Assembly: GCA_037893245.1 (NCBI GenBank)
Contig: JBAIAA010000396.1
Span: 558,001 to 622,000, forward strand
Source of the DNA: Crossaster papposus
Taxonomy: Eukaryota > Echinodermata > Asteroidea > Velatida > Solasteridae
Length of the DNA: 64,000 nt
Direction of reading: 5' to 3'
Shown: positions 1 through 10,029 of the stretch, in pieces
How positions within the stretch are numbered: position 1 is the stretch's first letter
How the letters are laid out: the number at the start of each line of letters is the position of its first letter
Program-made: the position numbers and the translations under genes
The notes under the pieces: model-generated
What the model was told of the DNA's origin: nothing
What the model saw: only the letters and a program-made list of their open reading frames with translations
The model's database searches: none

Positions 1-813
<813 letters not shown>

Positions 814-844
814 GTCACAGCTGCGTGCGCAAAACTAACCGAAC

Positions 845-860
845 GGCCCTTTTCAGGGCC
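845..860 (+). terminator. H3 mRNA 3' stem-loop, unit 1
   Basis: ggcccttttcagggcc: 6-bp stem and 4-nt loop, bound by SLBP in histone mRNA 3' processing. The second and fourth histone genes use T-A or T-G where H3 has C-G. A purine-rich element (caaagagagatt, about 871-882) follows at the position where U7 snRNA pairs. Confidence 0.95.
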
Positions 861-1547
861 AATATTTTTTTCAAAGAGAGATTCATTCCAATCGCGTTTT
901 CTGTAGAGTTTTGGAAAGTTAAGTTTGGTTACTATAGGTAAATACGAATTTTAACTGGCCAGAGCTCCGGAGAACGGATTAATAAAATTAATCGGATTAG
1001 TCTCTTTCCATTTTGTTTGTTTGTCTGTCTGTCTCTTATTTTTTGTTGTCCCCCCACCCCCCAAAATAAAAATAAAAAATTATTTTACTTTTAATACGGT
1101 AAAAAAGGAGAAGAGTAATTGCCTGGCCATGTACACAATTGTTTATGCAGTCATTTTGTGTCATATTTTCGAAAACGGGAACTCTTCGTTACATTGGATG
1201 ATACGCAAGTTTACCCGGCGTTTGGGGAAAAATAAATAATGAGTGAAACCACACCGGATTGTTGGCCTCTACCGAATATAATAAAAAAGTGGATATTCTA
1301 AATTATTGTTTGTAATTGTTTGTTTCTTGGAGTTTTCATTCGGATTCGGAAGGATAGCTTTTGCCCTCTGTGCGTGTGGCAAGCGCCAATGCATGTCACT
1401 TTGCACGCGTACATAATTCTTCACGCTTGGGTGATTGTGTGGACAATGCGTGTATGCCCAGAATCCTAGCGGGTACCATAAAAGTCGTCCCGGCATGCTT
1501 GACCTTCCATTCGATCGCACGATCACATACACTCATCTTCTCCAATC
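861..1547 (+). promoter_or_regulatory. H3-H2B spacer and H2B promoter
   Basis: AT-rich spacer with a C-run and A-rich tract near 1,050-1,080. I see no gene in the first 500 bp. H2B promoter elements are CCAAT at 1386-1390 (next to atgcatgt) and a TATA-like cataaaag at 1477-1484, 64 bp before the H2B ATG. Confidence 0.6.
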
Positions 1548-1916
1548 ATGGCTCCTAAAGTTAGCGGAAAAGGCCAGAAGAAGGCCGGCAACACCAAGGC
1601 TCCGGTCAGCACGAACAAGAAGAGGCGTCGGCGTCGCAAGGAGAGCTACGGCATCTACATCTACAAAGTCATGAAACAGGTGCACCCCGACACAGGAATC
1701 TCCAGCAAGGCAATGAGCATCATGAACAGCTTTGTCAACGACGTGTTTGAGCGCATCGCCGGCGAATCTTCCCGCCTTGCCCACTACAACAAGAAGTCGA
1801 CCATCTCAAGTCGTGAAGTGCAGACTGCAGTACGCCTAATCCTCCCGGGAGAGCTTGCCAAGCATGCAGTCAGCGAAGGAACCAAGGCCGTCACCAAGTA
1901 TACGACTTCAAAATAG
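1548..1916 (+). CDS. H2B: Histone H2B, unit 1
   Basis: Complete 122-residue H2B, partner of H2A in the nucleosome. A short basic tail (residues 1-29, with an RRRRR run at 26-30) leads into the histone fold beginning [10 protein letters not shown]. The C-terminal helix ends [20 protein letters not shown], including the conserved ubiquitylated lysine context. The tail lacks the long SPKK-type repeats of sea urchin sperm H2B, so this is a somatic or early type. It is intronless, its start is fixed by the MAPK motif and the TATA-like box 64 bp upstream, and a stem-loop follows 45 bp after the stop. Confidence 0.98.
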   Translation: MAPKVSGKGQKKAGNTKAPVSTNKKRRRRRKESYGIYIYKVMKQVHPDTGISSKAMSIMNSFVNDVFERIAGESSRLAHYNKKSTISSREVQTAVRLILPGELAKHAVSEGTKAVTKYTTSK

Positions 1917-1960
1917 GTTGACCGAGGGAGGAACAAATAACACGAAAAACATAACCAAAC

Positions 1961-1976
1961 GGCTCTTTTCAGAGCC
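1961..1976 (+). terminator. H2B mRNA 3' stem-loop, unit 1
   Basis: ggctcttttcagagcc with perfect 6-bp stem, preceded by ataaccaaac and followed by an A-rich aaaaaagagatg downstream element. Confidence 0.95.
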
Positions 1977-2992
1977 AACACAATTTAAAAAAAAGAGATG
2001 TGACTGTCTGATCTGTGTTACTAATTTAGTCAATATTCGTAGGTGGTAAAATCGTTCGGGTAGTGTTCCCGTCTTTACATTCTCCCTGACCTTAAAAGGA
2101 GAAATGAAGATCAACATTAACCTTCTGTTCTCGTCGCCTTTGAAAACAAATATGTGACTTGAAAAGGCATGACGGGGAAAAGTATTTCTGTAGTATTTGG
2201 AGTTCTATTGTTTTACACCGTAGTAAAGACCGATTCGTTAGTTTTGCAATGATACCAACAGTATTTATTTACATCATTTAATTAACATGATATATACAAC
2301 ATTGCAGGGCTGACAGTGCGCCGCCCAACCTAAGCGATCGAATTTTTAAAACCAACGAATAGCTTTGACCAAAACAATTATACGCGTGTCCGCCAACAAC
2401 GAAATTGACAAATGGGGGTCATTGTTAATTTAGCCTCAGTAAGTCACGTAGGAATTTGCAATGGCGAAACAGCCTTTTGTTATTCAGCACCTGTGCACGC
2501 AGTGGTTTTTGTTCATTCAGTCTCCATTACGAGAAGTAGTGGTTTCTTGTTTGATGTATGTTTAATATATGTGTTTGTCGTATCTCTGTGCAGACAAATC
2601 CGTGACAGTTTTCAATGTGGTTTATGAGGGACGATCTGCGGCCAGCGTGGAGGCAGGTCAATCGGTAGGCAACAGGGACACACCGTCGGGATAACAGAAA
2701 TCGTCTGAGAAAGCAGGTAAGGTTTTTGGGTGCTTTGGGTTTTTGCTGTTATGATTTCATCGCTTAGATTGAAGACAGACAGACAGACAGACCTCGTTCA
2801 AAAAATGTATCCCTGTCTTCACGAATCCAAAAATGGATGCGGTGCACTCAACCGTACAGTAAGTGTGTCGCGCGTGATTGGCTACTTGGCGTGCTTCGGC
2901 CAATCCACCGGAACGCTATAACTAGTGCTGTCACCCCCCTCGTACGGCACTTTCACTGCAGATCGCAATCTACTGTCACCAATTACTTCAAG
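1977..2992 (+). promoter_or_regulatory. H2B-H2A spacer and H2A promoter
   Basis: Contains a (GACA)n microsatellite near 2,774-2,790. There is also an exon-like block: tctctgtgcag ends at 2593 and a consensus donor gcag/gtaagg lies at 2716/2717, with a 41-codon open frame 2569-2694 across the acceptor. H2A promoter elements are attgg at 2877-2881, ccaat at 2900-2904 and a TATA box at 2917-2925. No known gene is recognised. Confidence 0.55.
2917..2925 (+). promoter_or_regulatory. H2A TATA box (tataactag form)
   Basis: tataactag lies 76 bp upstream of the H2A ATG and 12 bp after a CCAAT box. All units checked carry this form except unit 6, which has tataaatag. Confidence 0.75.
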
Positions 2993-3370
2993 ATGACTGG
3001 ACGAGGAAAGAGCGGAAAAGCAAGAAGCAAGGCCAGGAGCAGGTCCTCAAGGGCGGGACTGCAGTTCCCCGTGGGTCGCGTTCATCGATTTTTGCGAAGG
3101 GGCAACTACGCTGAGCGGGTTGGAGCCGGTGCACCGGTCTACCTGGCAGCCGTGATGGAATACCTGACCGCGGAGATCCTGGAGCTGGCCGGTAACGCAG
3201 CACGAGACAATAAGAAGACGAGAATTAACCCTCGACATCTGCAGCTTGCTATACGCAACGACGAAGAGCTTAACAAGTTGATGAGTGGGGTTACCATCGC
3301 GCAAGGCGGTGTGCTTCCCAACATCCAGCAAGTACTTCTGCCCAAAAAGGCCGCCAAAGTATCAAAGTAA
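2993..3370 (+). CDS. H2A: Histone H2A, unit 1
   Basis: Complete 125-residue H2A. It has the TGRGKSGKA tail, the [30 protein letters not shown] fold start in segments at residues 22-50, the acidic-patch residues [10 protein letters not shown] and NDEELN, and ends KKAAKVSK. It has no SQ(E/D)(F/Y) tail, so it is not H2A.X. The open frame extends 52 codons further upstream, but that extension crosses the CCAAT and TATA boxes, so I start at the ATG at 2993, which matches the family start. Relative to sea urchin H2A several positions differ (MEYL, RINPRH, LNKLMS), so this is a somewhat derived H2A. It is intronless, with a stem-loop 46 bp after the stop. Confidence 0.98.
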   Translation: MTGRGKSGKARSKARSRSSRAGLQFPVGRVHRFLRRGNYAERVGAGAPVYLAAVMEYLTAEILELAGNAARDNKKTRINPRHLQLAIRNDEELNKLMSGVTIAQGGVLPNIQQVLLPKKAAKVSK

Positions 3371-3415
3371 TAGGCCTACAAACAAATTACTTTGCCTCCA
3401 CAAACAAAACCAAAA

Positions 3416-3431
3416 GGCTCTTTTCAGGGCC
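3416..3431 (+). terminator. H2A mRNA 3' stem-loop, unit 1
   Basis: ggctcttttcagggcc. The stem keeps 6 pairs, but the fourth is T-G, intermediate between the H3 form (C-G) and the H4/H2B form (T-A). All eight H2A copies share it. Confidence 0.95.
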
Positions 3432-4463
3432 ACCACATAGTTACAAGAGAGAAACGCCGCTGTCTGTCTGTTCTTCATTTTTAAATAAAGTTTTAAAAGA
3501 GACAAATTTAGATAATACATGTGTAGATTTTAACTTTCACAGCCAAAGGCCCGCTGAGTTTGTTCAATGGCTTCGTTTATTTTTTAAAGAATCGCCTTCC
3601 CTTTTCCTGCTTATAAAAATATTAAGAAAGTGTTTTTTGTCATCCGGGCGCGCGTGCGTTTTAACTTGTATCCCGGCGACCTTCATATAAAAACTAGTTC
3701 ATTAAATATGCAACGCGCGCACTGTGACTTCAACAAAGCAAAAATAAATACGCGCTGTGTCTGTACTCTATATATACATGTACTACGCGTACTGTACAGT
3801 ACATGCATGTTCAGTTTGTAAAAGTACGTGAATGATATTATACCCGCGACCCAGCACATCAAAATCAAGAATAAGTCGGAAAAAGACTTTCGGAGATATA
3901 AATATAATAAGATTGCAAATTCAATAAGCTTTTTAATGACATCCATCACAAGCCTTTAGCTCGGAAATTATTGGTTACGAGTTACAGACTGGGGATGGCT
4001 ATCAATAGAAAGCCTATGGAATTTCAAATGTTACTATGTACATATCGTGAATTGTCATTTCCCGCTTATTATTGATTTTGATATCCTGGGTCACATTTTC
4101 ATAGATTTAACAAAAACATTGGAAATGTGGTGAGTTGACACTTCGCGTGTGGTCTATTAGCTTTGTTTTCGTGTTCTGTCTTACCTGGGCCCAATTTCAT
4201 AACAAATGTAAGCACAACAATTTGCTTAGCATGAAACCTTTTCCTTGGCCAAACTGAAGATTTCCGAACACGTTTTATTGACGGTCGTGAATTCTCGTTA
4301 ACGTTCGCGACTACAATTTCGACGTCTGGGTGTACACAATTAAATGGTCAGGCCATAGAACCAGACTATTTTCACCGCCCACAAAGTGGGACATTTAGGT
4401 TCTGCTTAAAAACAAATAAACCGGCCTGAACGGTAAACGATCGAGGCGCGGTTGTGCCGAAGG

Positions 4464-4477
4464 GCGCCATCTATCGG
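4464..4477 (-). promoter_or_regulatory. CTCF-like motif, H2A-U2 spacer
   Basis: Read on the minus strand this is ccgatagatggcgc, which fits the core YAGRKGGCRS of the bilaterian CTCF site. It is repeated in every unit and points toward the histone block. A motif match only. Confidence 0.35.
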
Positions 4478-4817
4478 CACGCTCGTACCGGCAGGTCTGT
4501 GTGTATTTACAGCGGCGAGGCGCAGTGCAGCATGGCGATAATTTTGATACCAGTCGCATTTTTCCAGATTTTCAAGTGACTTTTGGTTAAAAAAAATGAA
4601 TTTGTAAAAGAATATTGTCGATGTGTATGAAAATGTGTTATGAAAACCCCCCAAGCTCATGAATATTGATGTAAATTAACGTGCCAAAAGTTGGTAATTT
4701 CTATAAACGGGTTTGCGTCGGGCTCTGTGAGAAGTCCTTTTCTTGACCCGAAATACACAAATTAGAAAAGTTAAAATAAGAATATTATTCGGATGAGAAC
4801 AATGGGCGGGGGAATCA

Positions 4818-4825
4818 ATTTGCAT
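4818..4825 (+). promoter_or_regulatory. Octamer ATTTGCAT in U2 promoter, unit 1
   Basis: Exact atttgcat at -49 to -42 from the U2 start. Octamers are typical of snRNA enhancers, although usually much further upstream, so this one overlaps the expected proximal element. Present in all eight units. Confidence 0.55.
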
Positions 4826-4866
4826 GCATAATTCCAGAGCGCCCTATTGGTTCAATGTCAATCGTT

Positions 4867-4898
4867 ATCGCTTCTCGGCCTTTTGGCTAAGATCATGT
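4867..4898 (+). pseudogene. U2: U2 snRNA gene 5' fragment (nt 1-32), unit 1
   Basis: Matches U2 nt 1-32 (atcgcttctcggcc...) and stops at the retrotransposon. U2 nt 33-35 are missing and nt 36 resumes at 10,176. As the promoter is intact, transcription from U2 +1 would run straight into the element. Confidence 0.93.
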
Positions 4899-4910
4899 AC
4901 AACTGCTGCC

Positions 4911-6623
4911 ATGGCCAACCGAGAATTACAGAGAACTCTTTCTACTTACCTGACGACCGATGAGAAGATCGACTATGCCAAGATGTGTGACCTGGTGGCC
5001 AAGACCGCCGGGGAGACTGACGTCGTTTGCGTCCAGCAACTAAACGGCAACAAATGGTGCGTCACCACGAAGACTGAAGCGGCCAAGGGAAAGATGCTCA
5101 ACGCCAGCTTGTCCATCGGAGCGCAGCGGATTACGGCTACACCTGTGTCGAAGAAGCTGGCGTTCATCACAGTCCGTGACGCACCATTTGAACTGAGCGA
5201 CGTCACCATCTCCTCGGCATTGTCCCCATACGGGAAGGTGTTCGGGGTGCGTCGGGGCCACTGGCAGCGTCACCTTGGGTGGGAGAACGGCCATCGACAC
5301 GCACGGGTAGAGCTGAGTCGTCCCATCCCGTCCTACGTGCGTGTCGGTGGATTTCAACTGCGGGTTACTTACGACAACCAGGAACAGACATGCCGGGTTT
5401 GCGGAGCGGTCGGCCACCTGGCCGCGGGGTGTCCTACAGTTGTGTGCTACAACTGTAATAAGCCCGGTCATCGTAGCCGTGAGTGCCCTGAGCCGGTGAA
5501 ATGTCGAATGTGTGGGGTGACGGGGCACTACGCAGCACGGTGCCCCCGTTCGTACGCCGGTCACCTGCGCGCTTCGACCCTCGCCGGCTCGGACGGCGGC
5601 GATGACCGCGGCGACCCGCGGCCGGTGAGGCCGTCTAGACCACCATGGGCCTGTCTCGACCCTACTGCCACCGTGAAGGAGACTCGGCACCCGCAGACGA
5701 CTACCACACCACCCCAGGAGACATCGGTCCGGCCCAAGACCCGCCCCACCCCGGCACCCCGGACAACGGCAACCCGGCCCACGGCACCCCAGACCACGGC
5801 ACCCCGGACAACGGCAACCCGGCCCACGGCACCCCCGACCACGGCAACCCGGACCACGGGTAGCCGGCCCACGGCACCCAAGACCACGGCTACCGGGACC
5901 ACGGCAACCCGGACCACGGCAACCCGGCCCACGGCACCACAGACCACAGCACCACAGACCACGGCACCCCAGACCACGGCACCCCAGACCACGGCAACCT
6001 ACCCCACGACGACCCACCCCAAGGAGACGACACCCCACCCCAACGAGAAGACAACCCGCTCCAAGGACACGACAACAACCCACAAGACCCAACGACCGTG
6101 CCCCCCGCCGAATCGACCATCCCCAGCGGGCACACCCGTCGCAGTCGTCACCAAGCCCGCCCGTACAACTAACATTGAACAACGAGATGCACCTTCCCTG
6201 AGACCGTCGGTCTCGGGGGAAAATCTGCGCGGTACGGGCGCGGCGTGTTCCCCGGCCATGGAGAGTTCCACGTCGGACAGTGAGTCTGCTACATCTACGG
6301 CCACCAACATTTCCGACTACTCCATGGCCTACCATCTGCGGAACTCGTCGGGTGTGCCCCGCGAGCCCGACGTCCCCGTTTGGTGTGCCGCGGACAACAC
6401 TAAGTCCTGGGCCGATCAAGTTACGGAGTCGGAGGAAATTAAACGAGACGTGGAGCGACTGAACCAGGCGTGCGATTCCGACGGTTCAGTCGTTTCCATG
6501 TCCTCCGTCGCCTCCGCCAAACGCGGTCACCTTTCGTCGGACTCGCCTGGGGAATGGGAGGAGATTCGGCATAAAAAAACGAACAAACGGAGGCCAAAAA
6601 AGGTGCGGTCCAACCATAAATAA
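4911..6623 (+). CDS. Retrotransposon ORF1 (Gag-like, three CCHC knuckles)
   Basis: 570 residues from the ATG at 4911 (MANRELQRTL). The frame stays open upstream through U2 to an ATG at 4824, but that lies in the U2 promoter and is unlikely to be transcribed. Residues about 75-155 look like an RRM-type or Gag core. Three CX2CX4HX4C knuckles follow at about 161-174, 179-192 and 198-211, as in nucleic-acid-binding Gag proteins. Residues about 283-363 are a Thr/Pro-rich tract of 5-residue repeats encoded by a minisatellite. The C-terminus is Ser/Asp/Glu-rich and ends in a Lys/Arg-rich stretch that could be a nuclear signal. Expected role: RNA binding and RNP assembly with ORF2. Confidence 0.9.
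   Translation: MANRELQRTLSTYLTTDEKIDYAKMCDLVAKTAGETDVVCVQQLNGNKWCVTTKTEAAKGKMLNASLSIGAQRITATPVSKKLAFITVRDAPFELSDVTISSALSPYGKVFGVRRGHWQRHLGWENGHRHARVELSRPIPSYVRVGGFQLRVTYDNQEQTCRVCGAVGHLAAGCPTVVCYNCNKPGHRSRECPEPVKCRMCGVTGHYAARCPRSYAGHLRASTLAGSDGGDDRGDPRPVRPSRPPWACLDPTATVKETRHPQTTTTPPQETSVRPKTRPTPAPRTTATRPTAPQTTAPRTTATRPTAPPTTATRTTGSRPTAPKTTATGTTATRTTATRPTAPQTTAPQTTAPQTTAPQTTATYPTTTHPKETTPHPNEKTTRSKDTTTTHKTQRPCPPPNRPSPAGTPVAVVTKPARTTNIEQRDAPSLRPSVSGENLRGTGAACSPAMESSTSDSESATSTATNISDYSMAYHLRNSSGVPREPDVPVWCAADNTKSWADQVTESEEIKRDVERLNQACDSDGSVVSMSSVASAKRGHLSSDSPGEWEEIRHKKTNKRRPKKVRSNHK
5757..5998 (+). repeat. 15-bp minisatellite inside ORF1
   Basis: Runs of the related pentads ggcaacccggcccac, ggcaccccagaccac and ggcaacccggaccac, period 15 bp, always in frame, encoding Thr/Pro-rich pentapeptides. 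It is absent from the shorter ORF1 copies in units 3 and 6 and accounts for much of the length difference. Confidence 0.85.
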
Positions 6624-6666
6624 GTGTGTTTTTTGTTGTTGTTTTTTGTTTTTACCCTTTTGAATT

Positions 6667-9600
6667 ATGGCTCTGTTCCAGTTTTTATGTGCCCTTTTTT
6701 GCATTTCGATCATGGTTTCTTTAAATATTAGTAGTATTAATGTCAATGGGTTGCGAAATTGTTTTAAACGCCGCCAAATTTTCGACTCCTGCAATGAGCG
6801 AGGTGTTGACATCTTGCTCTTGCAGGAGGCCCATGTCTCTGGCTTCTCCGAGGCCAGGGCGTGGGCCCGGGAATTTGACGGCGTGGGTTTTTGGTCTTTC
6901 GGGACAACTTCGAGTTGTGGCGCGGCCATTTTGTTATCTAAGCGCCACATATGGGAAACGGCCGACTATTTGCGGGACAAAGACGGTCGAGCGGTTTCAC
7001 TCACAGTCAAATTAAAAAACAAGGGAACAAAAATACGAATTGTTAACGTGTATTGTCCGAATTCTCCGAGCGATAGACGGCGATTCTTCCTTGAACAATT
7101 GCCGTCTCATTGCCGGGGGATTCGGCATACAATTCTGGGGGGTGACTTCAATTGCATAGAACATTTACAAAAGGATACAAAGGGGGGATCAGACAACTAT
7201 CACAACACTCAGGGGATTAACGAACTAAACAAAACAGTGAAACCGCTCGGCCTAGTAGATGCGTGGAGAGTCCAAAACCCGAATGTAAGCCGCTTTACGT
7301 GGCACAACAAAAGCAACACCCGTGCCACGCGCATTGACCGCATCTACATGTCCCGTGAATTAGCTGCTGTTTCTCACAATGCAATTGCCGCTTTTCCGTA
7401 TTCTGATCATGACATCATCACTACTGAAATAAAAATTGACAACTGCAAAAGGGGAAGGGGTTTTTGGAAATTTAATACTTTATTACTTCGGGATGGGAAT
7501 TTTTGTTCTATGATTAGGAAACTTTGGGTAAATTGGGGGGAACACGTACATTTATTTGACAATCTTAATGACTGGTGGGAGGAAGGGAAAACCGAGATTA
7601 AGAGAGCGGCAATTGCGTTTTCCGCCGATAAGGCTCGGCAACGTAATCTTGAATTTAAGGAGCTCCTGAGAAAGTCCAACGAATTGCAATCTAAAGTAGA
7701 CAATGGTGATAATAATTTGATCCCCGATTTAGTTAACACCAGAGCCCAAATAACCAAGTATTATTCTTTCCAGGCGAACCCCATTTTTTCCTCCAACCAC
7801 CCCAAAATTCAGGGGGAAACCAATTGTACCTACCCCACCCTCCAAAACCCAGACACGAAACGTATGTCCGCCCTGCGTGACCGGGACGGTCGTGTCACCT
7901 CTGACCCCAACGAAATGTCTAATATTTGTGTTGATTTTTATCAGGGTTTATACACGGCTGTCCCGGTTGATCAGGGTGAGACGGACTTTCTCTTGAGCTC
8001 AGTGGACAGGAGACTCGGCCCCGACGAGCGAACATCACTCGAGGGGCCGGTGACCCTGTCCGATGTAAGGTGTGCATTGTTTGACATGGCGGCGGGTAAG
8101 TCCCCCGGTTCGGACGGACTTCCCGCCGAATTTTATCGTACATTCTTCGATGATGTGGGCCAATCCTTATGTGACGTTTTGAACTTTTCTTTTGGGGAGG
8201 GTAAATTGGGTAAATCACAGCGGGAGGGTATTATCAGTTTATTGTACAAAAACAAGGGGGACAGAGACAATATTTCTAATTACCGGCCCATATCATTGTT
8301 GAATGTCGATTACAAAGTGTTGTCAAAAATCCTCGCTAACCGAGTAAGAAAGGTGCTTGACAAAATCATCCACCTCGACCAGACTTGCTCGGTGGCGGGG
8401 AGAACCATCACTGACAATGCACACCTGTTGCGTAATGTTCAAGATTATGTTGACCAGAAAAACATCGGCGCGGTGTTCGTTTCTTTGGACCAACAGAAAG
8501 CGTTCGACAGGGTCGATTGGAGGTATCTGAAGCAAGTCCTTGGACATTTTGGCTTCGGAGAAAATTTGTGTAAATGGGTAGATATTTTGTACTGTAATAT
8601 TAATAGTCGGGTTAATTGTAATGGTTTCATTTCGCAGCCCTTTTCGCTCACCCGGGGGGTGCGGCAGGGATGTCCCCTGTCGCCCCTTCTCTACATTTTA
8701 GCGTTGGAACCCTTCGGGTGCGCGGTGAGGGCTGATAGTCAAATTCATGGGGTTAAACTTCCGGGGGGGTCCGAGGCCAGAGTGTCCATGTACGCCGACG
8801 ATACCACCTTGATCCTGTCGGACGAGAGGTCCATCGTCCGATGTTTTGACCTCGTCCGAAGATTCGAGCTCGCGTCCGGTGCCAAGCTGAATCGGCAGAA
8901 AACGTGTGGCGTCTACCTTGGCAGGTGGAAGCACACAATGTCTGGCCCGGTTGACATCAGGTGGGCAACTTCGGCAAAAATTGTTGGTATTTATGTTGGA
9001 TATGATAAAATTAAGAACAAAATTTGGGAAGAAAAAATAGTGCAGCTAAATGCTGCTATAGAATTGTGGGGGAGTTGTAATGATTTTAGTTTGAGGGGGC
9101 GGGTCATTATTGCGAATCAATTTTTGTTTTCTAAATCATGGTATGTTGCCGAGGTTGTCCCCCCACCGAAAGAAAAAATTAAAGAAATTAACAGAATTTT
9201 ATTTCAGTTTATCTGGAATAGTAAGGTGGAGTATGTTAACCGGGCGACCATGTCCCTCCCCCTTTCTCAAGGGGGGATGGGCGTGGTCGACTTTGATAGC
9301 AGAATGGCCGCAATGCGGGGTGTCCATGTCAGCAGTATTGTCTCGGATAAACCGGCTAAGTGGATTATTTTAGCGCGATATTGGTGCGGTTTTTCTTTAC
9401 GTAGCGTTAACCCAAATTTAATTAGACAAAATATGCCCCACTGTGATTTCCCCTCTGAGTTTTACAAATTAGTGTTGATTTCTTTTCGTAGCCACCGAGA
9501 CATTGCTGCTGACTGGTCAAACGTAAAACTTAAGACTCACCTCGCCGCCGTACTCGAAGCCCGAGGGACCGAGCCCAAAGTCCAGAGAGATCGCCCGGGC

Positions 9601-10029
9601 CAGCCATGGGCCACGATTTGGAAACGCACGTTGTGTACCAAATTGTCGAACAAACAAATTTCTTTGAATTTCAGAACGGTACATAACGTGCTGCCCACCG
9701 GTGACCGATTAAGGAAACAATCGAAAGACACAGGCGCGTGCCCGCACTGCACTCAACTCGAGACCAGAGACCACCTTTTCATTGAGTGCAGTGTGGCGGA
9801 ACCGGTGGGCGCGTGGCTCAGGCAGCGCCTGGGCAGGACAACCCATGTATTAGTTGATCGAAATGCACTTGTGTTTTCTTCATTTTGTGATAATGTTAGT
9901 AAAAAAGTTGAGAAGTTAATTTGTTGTGAATTAAGTAAATTTCGTTATTCATTGTGGTTAGCTAGGAACAGAGCCAAATATGAGAGAATTAAAATGTGCA
10001 GTAAAGATATTATTTTCAGCTTACAGTGA
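6667..10029 (+). CDS. Retrotransposon ORF2: AP-type endonuclease and reverse transcriptase
   Basis: 1,120 residues, uninterrupted. The N-terminal apurinic-like endonuclease (about 17-255) has SINVNG, LLLQE (E54), VYCPN, GGDFN (158-162), TRIDRIY (221-227) and SDHD (246-249), so the catalytic set is complete. The reverse transcriptase (about 470-760) has NYRPISLL (539-546), SLDQQKAFDRVDW (606-618), RQGCPLSP (666-673) and the catalytic YADD (709-712). A C-terminal CCHC (CPHC...H...C, 1025-1041) is typical of L1/Tx1 ORF2. The usual GEx(3)YFF motif before the RT appears as QGETNCTYPTL (382-392), a divergent form that may reflect mutation. It should nick the U2 target and prime cDNA synthesis on the element RNA. 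It starts 43 nt after ORF1 in a different frame; the second ATG at 6712 is an alternative start. Confidence 0.95.
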   Translation: MALFQFLCALFCISIMVSLNISSINVNGLRNCFKRRQIFDSCNERGVDILLLQEAHVSGFSEARAWAREFDGVGFWSFGTTSSCGAAILLSKRHIWETADYLRDKDGRAVSLTVKLKNKGTKIRIVNVYCPNSPSDRRRFFLEQLPSHCRGIRHTILGGDFNCIEHLQKDTKGGSDNYHNTQGINELNKTVKPLGLVDAWRVQNPNVSRFTWHNKSNTRATRIDRIYMSRELAAVSHNAIAAFPYSDHDIITTEIKIDNCKRGRGFWKFNTLLLRDGNFCSMIRKLWVNWGEHVHLFDNLNDWWEEGKTEIKRAAIAFSADKARQRNLEFKELLRKSNELQSKVDNGDNNLIPDLVNTRAQITKYYSFQANPIFSSNHPKIQGETNCTYPTLQNPDTKRMSALRDRDGRVTSDPNEMSNICVDFYQGLYTAVPVDQGETDFLLSSVDRRLGPDERTSLEGPVTLSDVRCALFDMAAGKSPGSDGLPAEFYRTFFDDVGQSLCDVLNFSFGEGKLGKSQREGIISLLYKNKGDRDNISNYRPISLLNVDYKVLSKILANRVRKVLDKIIHLDQTCSVAGRTITDNAHLLRNVQDYVDQKNIGAVFVSLDQQKAFDRVDWRYLKQVLGHFGFGENLCKWVDILYCNINSRVNCNGFISQPFSLTRGVRQGCPLSPLLYILALEPFGCAVRADSQIHGVKLPGGSEARVSMYADDTTLILSDERSIVRCFDLVRRFELASGAKLNRQKTCGVYLGRWKHTMSGPVDIRWATSAKIVGIYVGYDKIKNKIWEEKIVQLNAAIELWGSCNDFSLRGRVIIANQFLFSKSWYVAEVVPPPKEKIKEINRILFQFIWNSKVEYVNRATMSLPLSQGGMGVVDFDSRMAAMRGVHVSSIVSDKPAKWIILARYWCGFSLRSVNPNLIRQNMPHCDFPSEFYKLVLISFRSHRDIAADWSNVKLKTHLAAVLEARGTEPKVQRDRPGQPWATIWKRTLCTKLSNKQISLNFRTVHNVLPTGDRLRKQSKDTGACPHCTQLETRDHLFIECSVAEPVGAWLRQRLGRTTHVLVDRNALVFSSFCDNVSKKVEKLICCELSKFRYSLWLARNRAKYERIKMCSKDIIFSLQ

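Larger units (their letters stand above)
3432..4866 (+). promoter_or_regulatory. H2A-U2 spacer and U2 promoter
   Basis: The longest spacer of the unit (1.4 kb), AT-rich, with no recognisable gene on either strand. It holds a 14-bp palindrome gtactgtacagtac at 3789-3802 and a CTCF-like motif on the minus strand at 4464-4477. The U2 promoter region lies at its 3' end: GC box gggcggggg near 4804, octamer at 4818-4825 and attgg near 4849. The snRNA proximal element should lie about 4,805-4,820, but I cannot define it by eye. Confidence 0.55.

Noticed and set aside
2837-2992. 52-codon N-terminal extension of H2A
   Set aside because: It covers CCAAT and TATA elements and has no counterpart in H2A. 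In unit 6 it changes only through the TATA variant.
4824-4910. In-frame ATG upstream of ORF1, reading through U2 nt 1-32 (also 23,092 and 46,097)
   Set aside because: It lies 43 bp before the U2 start site, in the octamer region, so it should not be in the RNA. The family-like start is the downstream ATG.
5040-6419. Long 459-codon minus-strand frame across ORF1, and a 143-codon one
   Set aside because: Gly/Arg/Cys-rich shadow of the GC-rich minisatellite opposite the real ORF1.
7770-7860. Frameshift in ORF2 before the RT domain
   Set aside because: The segment is odd, but it still aligns in the same frame with the GE...L...KR motif of the family, and the frame stays open.
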